Of a stretch of DNA of 12,070 nucleotides, positions 6,815-12,070 are shown piece by piece. Position numbers and translations under genes: made by a program. This DNA is from DASXYU01 sp036502295 (GTDB lineage Bacteria; Actinomycetota; Actinomycetes; Mycobacteriales; Jatrophihabitantaceae). The stretch is from assembly GCA_036502295.1 (NCBI GenBank), contig DASXYU010000022.1, forward strand, positions 1 through 12,070, given 5' to 3'. Numbering within the stretch: the stretch's first letter is position 1; the number at the start of each line of letters is the position of its first letter. The notes below the pieces were generated by a model. That model saw nothing but the letters and a program-made list of their open reading frames with translations. It searched no databases and was not told the origin of the DNA.

Positions 6815-6823
6815 GTGGCAGGC

Positions 6824-8002
6824 ATGAGAATTGCCACCATGGTCCGTCGTGGTGCTGCGCTGCCTGGGGTCCACGGGGTGGCGCGCCTCGACCGGAGAAC
6901 CGCCCGTCTGGCGGGACGCCTGAACCCCGGCGAGATCGCCGTCATCGATCACGTTGATCTCGACAAGGTCACCGCTGAGGCGCTTGTCGCCGCGAAACCG
7001 GTCGCTGTCGTCAACGCACAACCCAGCATCTCGGGGCGGTATCCGAATCTCGGTCCTGCCGTGATCGTTGAACACGGCATCCCGCTCATCGACGGTGTCG
7101 GCCCAGAGATCTTCGGCCTGGTCAAGGAGGGCACGAAGCTGCGGATCGACGGTGACACCCTCTACGCCGGTGAACAGGCGCTCGCACAGGGCACAGCTCA
7201 GGACGAGGCCACCATCGCCGCGCTCATGTCCGCGGCGAACGTCGGACTCGGTACCCAGCTCGAGGCATTCGCGGTGAATACCGCGGAGTTCATGGGACGT
7301 GAACGCGACCTGCTGTTAGACGGAGCCGGTGTCCCCACGCTGCGCACGCAGATGAAGGGCAAGCACGTCCTCGTCGTCGTTCGCGGTTACGACTTCGCCA
7401 CCGACCTGAAATCGCTCAAGCACTACATCCGCGAGTACAAGCCTGTACTCATCGGCATCGACGGGGGAGCTGACGCGCTGCTGGAGGCTGGGCACCGTCC
7501 ACACCTCGTCGTCGGCGATATGGATGCGGTCTCCGACTCGGCGCTCACCTGTGGAGCCGAGGTGGTCGTCCACGCCACGCCCGATGGCCGCGCGCCAGGT
7601 CTGCTGCGAGTGCAGGACCTCGGTATCGAACCGGCGACCTTCCCGTCGATGTTGGGCAGCGAAGACCTCGGGCTGCTCCTCGCCGATACCCAGGGCGCGG
7701 AACTGATCATCACGGTCGGGACGCATGCCACCCTGCACGAGTTCCTCGACCGAGGACGAGCTGGCATGGCGTCGTCCTTCCTGACCCGGCTGAAGCTGGG
7801 GGCGAAGCTGCTCGACGCCAAGGGCGCCGCCACGCTGTACCGCAACCGGATCTCCGGTTGGGCGCTGCTGCTGCTCGTCCTCGCCGCTGCTGTTGCGGTG
7901 GTCGCCGCCGTCGCGGTCGCCGACACCAGCAACCACTACTTCGACAACATCCACATCTGGTGGAACGACGCCGTCAATTGGGTACAGGACCGCTTCTCGT
8001 GA
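6824..8002 (+). CDS. steA: SteA-like membrane-anchored cell-separation protein (Rv1697-type)
   Basis: A 392-residue homologue of Rv1697 and corynebacterial SteA. In Corynebacterium glutamicum SteA and SteB act together in cell separation in the RipC-FtsEX pathway. Most of the protein is predicted cytoplasmic, with a thiamine-pyrophosphokinase-like region (GIDGGAD at 211-217 and GDMD at 231-234). Near the C-terminus is one hydrophobic helix (about 343-366, GWALLLLVLAAAVAVV), then a 26-residue tail rich in aromatics. Thiamine-related catalysis is not implied: the fold is similar but the role differs. I chose ATG 6824 because AGGG lies 8 nt upstream; GTG 6815 (three residues longer) and ATG 6839 are alternatives. 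The stop overlaps the steB start (GTGA), so the two are probably made together. Confidence 0.88.
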   Translation: MRIATMVRRGAALPGVHGVARLDRRTARLAGRLNPGEIAVIDHVDLDKVTAEALVAAKPVAVVNAQPSISGRYPNLGPAVIVEHGIPLIDGVGPEIFGLVKEGTKLRIDGDTLYAGEQALAQGTAQDEATIAALMSAANVGLGTQLEAFAVNTAEFMGRERDLLLDGAGVPTLRTQMKGKHVLVVVRGYDFATDLKSLKHYIREYKPVLIGIDGGADALLEAGHRPHLVVGDMDAVSDSALTCGAEVVVHATPDGRAPGLLRVQDLGIEPATFPSMLGSEDLGLLLADTQGAELIITVGTHATLHEFLDRGRAGMASSFLTRLKLGAKLLDAKGAATLYRNRISGWALLLLVLAAAVAVVAAVAVADTSNHYFDNIHIWWNDAVNWVQDRFS

Positions 8003-8913
8003 TCTCCTTCCGCTACCACATCGTCTCGATCGTCGGCGTCTTTCTGGCCCTCGCGGTAGGCATCGTCATCGGGACGACCGCACTCAACGGGCCTGTGACG
8101 CAGGACCTGCGCAACCAGGTGAAGTCGCTGAAGAGCGATCGCTCGCAGCTGTCCGGGCAGGTCCAGGGCCTGCAGTCGCAGGTGGACAACGCCAGTCAGT
8201 TCGCCGCGACGTTCGGTGCGGCGCTGGTGAAGGATCGCCTCAAGAGTCAGTCAGTGTTGATGGTGGTCCTGCCGGGCGCGACCACCGGGCTGCAGGACTC
8301 GGTTGCGAACCAGATCACGGCGGCCGGGGCTGCACTCACCGGAAAATTACAGCTCACCAGCGACTTCGTGGACCAGTCCGGTGCGAGCAGCATCAACAGC
8401 TTCGTGACGGTCGTACACCCCCCGGACCTGACGCTGCCGCAGACCAGCGATGCGCGCGTGCTCGCCGCCGCGCTGCTGTCGTTCGTCCTCGCGGGCAAGG
8501 GCGCGCCGACCGACCTCAGCGCTGTCCTCACCGGGTTTGCTGGGCTGCACATGATCACCTCGGACCCGAGTTCGATCGAGCCCGCCACCAACATCGTCTT
8601 CGTCGGTAGCGGCGCGATGGACCCCGGCTCGTACTCGGGAGTAGCCGAACTCGACCTTGCGACGGCCTTCACCGATCCGTCGGTGGCGGCGCACGTTGTC
8701 GTCGCAGGAGACAGCGGATCCGCAAAGCCGGGCGGCATCGTCGGCCTCGTGCGCGGGGGATCGGCGCGATCGAGCGTGTCGACGGTGGACGACGCGGATA
8801 CGCCGTTCGGACCGTCGTCGGTGGTCCTCGTCGTGCAGGGTGCGCTCAACTCGCAGGTCGGCCACTATGGAACCGCCGAGGGTGCGGACGGGCTCTTCCC
8901 GAACGCGGGATAG
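7999..8913 (+). CDS. steB: SteB/MctB-like membrane protein (Rv1698-type, copper transporter family PF11382)
   Basis: A 304-residue protein (Rv1698 has about 314). An N-terminal membrane helix (residues 7-27, HIVSIVGVFLALAVGIVIG) is followed by a short coiled coil (about 35-70, LRNQVKSLKSDRSQLSGQVQ) and a large domain expected outside the membrane. The family is annotated as a copper transporter because Rv1698 (MctB) was linked to copper tolerance. It is also SteB, partner of SteA in cell separation. This copy has no Cys and no His/Met cluster, so no metal site is visible and I favour the SteB role. It starts at GTG overlapping the steA stop. The frame extends upstream to 7858, but that part lies within steA and matches no homologue. 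The C-terminus may be slightly shortened by a local repeat. Confidence 0.88.
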   Translation: MISFRYHIVSIVGVFLALAVGIVIGTTALNGPVTQDLRNQVKSLKSDRSQLSGQVQGLQSQVDNASQFAATFGAALVKDRLKSQSVLMVVLPGATTGLQDSVANQITAAGAALTGKLQLTSDFVDQSGASSINSFVTVVHPPDLTLPQTSDARVLAAALLSFVLAGKGAPTDLSAVLTGFAGLHMITSDPSSIEPATNIVFVGSGAMDPGSYSGVAELDLATAFTDPSVAAHVVVAGDSGSAKPGGIVGLVRGGSARSSVSTVDDADTPFGPSSVVLVVQGALNSQVGHYGTAEGADGLFPNAG

Positions 8914-8937
8914 CGGACACAGCCCGAACGCGGGATA
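8898..8937 (+). repeat. 15-bp direct repeat across the steB stop codon
   Basis: CCCGAACGCGGGATA occurs at 8898-8912 and again at 8923-8937, separated by ten bases. Each copy contains a small dyad (CCCG-AACG-CGGG). The first copy supplies the last steB codons and the first two bases of its TAG stop. The second lies in the intergenic region and is in a different frame. It may be a local duplication or a paired binding site upstream of pyrG. Confidence 0.7.
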
Positions 8938-9002
8938 TGACGACGACTGATCGGTGCATTCCGGCGCGTCGTTCTCGGCTGGCGCGTGGAGGCTCCTTTG
9001 AG

Positions 9003-9011
9003 TGATAGCGT
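9003..9011 (+). promoter_or_regulatory. extended -10 promoter for pyrG, giving a leaderless or near-leaderless mRNA
   Basis: TGATAGCGT combines the TGN extension with TAGCGT, which fits the actinobacterial sigma-A -10 pattern TANNNT. Transcription would begin about 6-8 bases downstream, at 9018-9020, at or within two bases of GTG 9020. No TTGACA-like -35 is seen at the usual distance, which is common for extended -10 promoters. The 106-bp gap after steB is the largest plus-strand gap after recN, consistent with a new transcript here. Confidence 0.5.
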
Positions 9012-9019
9012 GGAATTCC

Positions 9020-10786
9020 GTGGATCAAGCGACCTCCTCGAGTAAGACACAGACCAAGCACCTGTTCGTCACCGGCGGCGTTGCCTCTTCGCTCGGCAAG
9101 GGCCTCACGGCCTCGAGTCTGGGATCTCTCCTCAAAGCGCGCGGCTTGCGCGTCACGATGCAGAAGCTGGATCCGTACCTCAACGTCGACCCCGGCACGA
9201 TGAACCCTTTCCAGCATGGCGAAGTTTTCGTCACCGAGGACGGTGCTGAGACCGACCTCGACATCGGCCACTACGAGCGGTTCCTCGATACCGACCTCGT
9301 GGGTTCGGCGAATGTCACCACCGGACAGATCTACTCTTCGGTGATCGCCAAGGAACGGCGTGGTGAGTACCTCGGTGACACGGTGCAGGTGATCCCGCAC
9401 ATCACCAACGAGATCAAGGCGCGGATCCGCGCGATGGCAGAGCCCGGGGCAGACGGTGCAACGCCGCACGTGGTGATCACTGAGATCGGTGGCACCGTTG
9501 GCGACATCGAGTCGCTGCCGTTCCTTGAGGCCGCGCGCCAGGTTCGTCACGACGTGGGGCGCGAGAACTGCTTCTTTCTGCACGTCTCGCTCATCCCCTA
9601 TCTCGCGCCCTCGGGCGAGCTGAAGACAAAGCCGACGCAGCACTCCGTCGCCGCGTTGCGCAGCATCGGCATCACGCCGGATGCACTGGTCTGCCGAAGC
9701 GACCGTGAGATCCCGGACGGTATGAAGCGCAAGATCTCGCTGATGTGTGACGTCGACACCGAAGCGGTAGTCGCGGCGCCCGATGCGCCGAGCATTTACG
9801 AGATCCCGAAGGTGCTGCACGCCGAGGGACTTGACGCCTACGTCGTGCGCCGCCTCGGACTTCCGTTCCGCGACGTCAACTGGTCGGTATGGGGCGATCT
9901 ACTGGACCGTGTGCACAATCCCAAGTCAGAAGTGACCGTCGCGCTCGTCGGCAAGTACATCGACCTGCCCGACGCCTATCTCTCGGTCTCTGAAGCGCTG
10001 CGCGCAGGCGCCTTCGCACACCGCTCGAAGGTGAAGATCAAGTGGGTCGCCTCCGACGAGTGCGAGACCGTGGCGGGCGCCGAGAAGGCGCTCGCTGGAA
10101 TCGACGGCGTGGTGATCCCCGGGGGCTTCGGCATCCGGGGTATCGAGGGAAAGATCGGCGCGCTCAAACACACCCGTGAGCGGGGGATCCCGACGCTCGG
10201 CCTATGCCTGGGACTGCAGTGCATCGTTATCGAGGCGGCGCGCAACCTTGCCGGCATCGAGGCGGCAAGCTCCTCGGAATTCGATCCACAGACGCCCGAC
10301 CCGGTGATCGCGACGATGGCCGAGCAGGTAGACATCGTCAGCGGCGAGGGCGACCTCGGGGGGACGATGCGGCTGGGCGCCTATCCTGCGACGCTCAAAG
10401 CCGGCTCGGTCGTGGCCCGTGCCTACGGATCGACCTCGGTATCGGAGCGCCACCGGCACCGGTACGAGGTGAACAACTCCTACCGCGACAGGCTCGAGGC
10501 CGCCGGCCTGGTCATCTCCGGCACCTCGCCCGACGGTCAACTGGTCGAGTTCGTCGAGCTTCCCGCTGAGGTGCACCCGTTCTACACCGCCACCCAGGCG
10601 CACCCCGAGCTGAAGTCGCGCCCTACCCGTGCACACCCGCTCTTCAAGGCGCTTGTCGCGGCGGCACTCGACTACAACGCGGCGGAGCGGCTGCCGGTCG
10701 AGCTGGACGAGAGCGAAATCGCCGCGGTGGTGGATGCGGCAGCCTCCGTCTCTGATGATGCGCTCTCCGATCAGATCTCGGCTTGA
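9020..10786 (+). CDS. pyrG: CTP synthase
   Basis: A 588-residue CTP synthase (586 in M. tuberculosis), which makes CTP from UTP with ATP and glutamine as the last step of pyrimidine nucleotide synthesis. The N-terminal synthetase domain has the P-loop region KHLFVTGGVASSLGKG (13-28), then KLDPYLNVDPGTMNPFQHGE and KTKPTQHSV for UTP binding. The C-terminal class I glutaminase has nucleophile C396 in GLCLGLQC, the GGFGIRG oxyanion region, and H528/E530 in AHPE. I chose GTG 9020 because its N-terminus best matches homologues in length and a leaderless promoter points to it. GTG 9002 (six residues longer, with GGAGG at 8988-8992 nine bases upstream) is the alternative. The Nudix gene follows after 9 nt, suggesting one operon. 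Confidence 0.97.
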   Translation: MDQATSSSKTQTKHLFVTGGVASSLGKGLTASSLGSLLKARGLRVTMQKLDPYLNVDPGTMNPFQHGEVFVTEDGAETDLDIGHYERFLDTDLVGSANVTTGQIYSSVIAKERRGEYLGDTVQVIPHITNEIKARIRAMAEPGADGATPHVVITEIGGTVGDIESLPFLEAARQVRHDVGRENCFFLHVSLIPYLAPSGELKTKPTQHSVAALRSIGITPDALVCRSDREIPDGMKRKISLMCDVDTEAVVAAPDAPSIYEIPKVLHAEGLDAYVVRRLGLPFRDVNWSVWGDLLDRVHNPKSEVTVALVGKYIDLPDAYLSVSEALRAGAFAHRSKVKIKWVASDECETVAGAEKALAGIDGVVIPGGFGIRGIEGKIGALKHTRERGIPTLGLCLGLQCIVIEAARNLAGIEAASSSEFDPQTPDPVIATMAEQVDIVSGEGDLGGTMRLGAYPATLKAGSVVARAYGSTSVSERHRHRYEVNNSYRDRLEAAGLVISGTSPDGQLVEFVELPAEVHPFYTATQAHPELKSRPTRAHPLFKALVAAALDYNAAERLPVELDESEIAAVVDAAASVSDDALSDQISA

Positions 10787-10795
10787 TCCGGTCAC

Positions 10796-11437
10796 ATGTC
10801 AGAGGTCGACGGTTACCCGGTCCTTGCCAGTGATGAGGTCTACTCCGGTCGCGTAATCGGACTGCGCATGGACAGCATCCGGATGAGCGACGGTTCGGTC
10901 GCGCAACGCGATGTCGTTGAGCATCCTGGCGCGGTGGCGGTGGTGGCGATCGATGAGGACGATCCGCGCGGAGTGAACGTGGTGACTGTGAGCCAGTACC
11001 GCCATCCGCTTCGGCTTCGGCTGGTGGAACTACCGGCAGGTCTGCTCGACGTCGACGGTGAGTCGGCGCTGTTGGGCGCACAGCGAGAACTTGCTGAAGA
11101 GGCATTGCTGGCGGCTGACGAGTGGCACGTTCTGCTCGACATCTTCACCTCGCCGGGCATGTCGAATGAGGCGGTGCGTGTGTACCTCGCCCGAGGGCTG
11201 CGTCCCGCACCTCGTCCTGCCGACTTCGAAGTGGAGCACGAGGAGCTCACGATGACGGTGGAGCGGGTTTCACTGGATGAGCTCGTGAGGCAAGCTCTGC
11301 GCGGCGAACTCACGAACGCGATCGCGGTAGCGGGCGTACTTGCCCTCGCTCACGTCGTCGGCGCTGGCATCGACGGCGCGGGACTGTCGCTGCTGCGTCC
11401 GGCCGACGTACCGTGGCCCGCCCGCCCAGGGCGCTGA
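10796..11437 (+). CDS. Nudix hydrolase, ADP-ribose pyrophosphatase type (Rv1700-type)
   Basis: A 213-residue Nudix protein in the position of Rv1700, an ADP-ribose pyrophosphatase that cleaves ADP-ribose to AMP and ribose 5-phosphate with Mg2+. The Nudix box runs from G82 (PAGLLDVDGE) through R97-E98-L99 to E101-E102, so the metal-binding glutamates are present. It differs from the textbook pattern: six residues rather than five separate G82 from E89, as I recall also for Rv1700, and the Gly normally two residues after the last Glu is replaced by Leu (EEALL). The substrate is inferred from synteny and the LPAG-type box. ATG 10796 is 9 nt after the pyrG stop, with no clear ribosome site; xerD follows after 18 nt. 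Confidence 0.9.
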   Translation: MSEVDGYPVLASDEVYSGRVIGLRMDSIRMSDGSVAQRDVVEHPGAVAVVAIDEDDPRGVNVVTVSQYRHPLRLRLVELPAGLLDVDGESALLGAQRELAEEALLAADEWHVLLDIFTSPGMSNEAVRVYLARGLRPAPRPADFEVEHEELTMTVERVSLDELVRQALRGELTNAIAVAGVLALAHVVGAGIDGAGLSLLRPADVPWPARPGR

Positions 11438-11455
11438 GTCCGAAGTCTGCGTTCG

Positions 11456-12070
11456 ATGGCATCGCGAGCAACCTTGCCCAGTGCACCCGAGGCGGTGATC
11501 CGAAGCTACCTCGACCACCTCGCGGTCGAACGCGGTGTCGCTGCAAACACACTGAGTTCGTATCGGCGCGACCTCGCGCGCTACCTCGACTTCCTCAGTG
11601 CGCGCGGAGTCAGCGACATCGCTGCCGTCGACAGCTCGACCGTGAGCGCCTTTCTCGCCCACCTGCGCGAAGGCGACACCGATCACCAGTCGTTGTCCGC
11701 GACGTCGGCGGCCCGTGCCGTTGTCGCGGTACGCGGGTTGCATCGCTTTGCGCTGCGCGACGGATACGTCGCAGTGGACGTCTCGCGCGAGGTGAAGCCA
11801 CCGACGCCGGCACGCCGTCTCCCGAAGGCGATCTCGGTCGAGGACGTGGAGCGTCTCCTCGATGCGGCCGGCTACGACGGAACCGCGTTGGCGCTGCGCG
11901 ATCGCGCATTGCTGGAGGTGCTCTACGGGACGGGCTCCCGTATATCGGAGGCTGTCGGCCTCGACGTCGATGATGTTGATCTCGCGGGCCGCACCGTGCT
12001 GCTCTCGGGCAAGGGCGGAAAGCAACGGCGGGTGCCTCTTGGCTCGTTCGCGGCGGACGCGATCGAGGCG
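11456..12070 (+). CDS. xerD: tyrosine recombinase XerD, 3' end beyond the window
   Basis: The first 205 residues of a tyrosine recombinase, open to the last base of the window. The N-terminal SAM-like core-binding domain spans about 10-105 (VERGVAANTLSSYRRDLARYL). The start of the catalytic domain includes YGTGSRISEAVGL with catalytic R162 and the beta-hairpin SGKGGK with K186, 24 residues on as in E. coli XerD (R148, K172). The remaining catalytic residues (HxxR, H, Y) lie outside. The sequence and the place after the Nudix gene match M. tuberculosis xerD (Rv1701), so this is the chromosome-dimer resolvase acting with XerC at dif rather than a phage integrase. ATG 11456 is favoured; no strong ribosome site is visible, and GTG 11495 is an alternative. 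Confidence 0.94.
   Translation, partial: MASRATLPSAPEAVIRSYLDHLAVERGVAANTLSSYRRDLARYLDFLSARGVSDIAAVDSSTVSAFLAHLREGDTDHQSLSATSAARAVVAVRGLHRFALRDGYVAVDVSREVKPPTPARRLPKAISVEDVERLLDAAGYDGTALALRDRALLEVLYGTGSRISEAVGLDVDDVDLAGRTVLLSGKGGKQRRVPLGSFAADAIEA

Noticed and set aside
7858..7998. Upstream in-frame start for steB at 7858
   Set aside because: It reads through the steA membrane helix in another frame; GTG 7999 begins exactly at the family N-terminus before the membrane segment.
8846..9820. 324-codon open frame on the minus strand opposite pyrG
   Set aside because: Antisense to highly conserved pyrG and without recognisable motifs or a ribosome site.
11456..12070. Tyrosine recombinase as a sign of a prophage or integrative element
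   Set aside because: Sequence and gene order match chromosomal xerD; no tRNA target, att-like repeats or phage genes are seen.

Overview
The window is about 12 kb of GC-rich, densely packed DNA from an actinomycete (Actinomycetia). The gene order closely matches the Mycobacterium tuberculosis block Rv1691 to Rv1701: TPR protein, HAD phosphatase, small acidic protein, tlyA, nadK, recN, steA, steB, pyrG, Nudix hydrolase, xerD. Protein motifs, GTG starts, strong purine-rich Shine-Dalgarno sites and stop/start overlaps fit this. I cannot name a genus from the sequence alone.

Layout. Bases 9-127 are a 5S rRNA, so the window opens at the 3' end of a ribosomal RNA operon, closed by a strong intrinsic terminator. 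Next come a protein with a 250-residue arginine-rich disordered N-terminus and a TPR-like C-terminus (225-1619), and a HAD-IIA phosphatase (1628-2686). An SCP2-like lipid-binding-fold gene lies on the minus strand (2683-3018), convergent with the phosphatase so that the two stop codons share one CTAG. A 64-bp divergent gap containing a 16-bp palindrome separates it from a plus-strand cluster: a 50-residue protein (3083-3235), tlyA starting at a probable CTG (3254), nadK overlapping it by ATGA, and recN 3 nt later. After a short gap with a perfect inverted repeat come steA and steB, overlapping by GTGA. pyrG appears to have its own extended -10 promoter giving a (near-)leaderless mRNA. An ADP-ribose-pyrophosphatase-type Nudix gene follows closely, then xerD, which is cut off by the window end.

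Function. This is a conserved housekeeping block: ribosome maturation (5S, TlyA), NADP supply (NadK), recombinational repair (RecN), cell separation (SteA/SteB), CTP synthesis (PyrG), nucleotide clean-up (Nudix) and chromosome dimer resolution (XerD). I see no mobile element, CRISPR array, tRNA or defence system. The items most worth a second look are the CTG start of tlyA with a small gene in the same frame upstream, the arginine-rich TPR protein beside the rRNA operon, and three small repeat or dyad structures in intergenic DNA. I did not find a clearly new multi-gene system.
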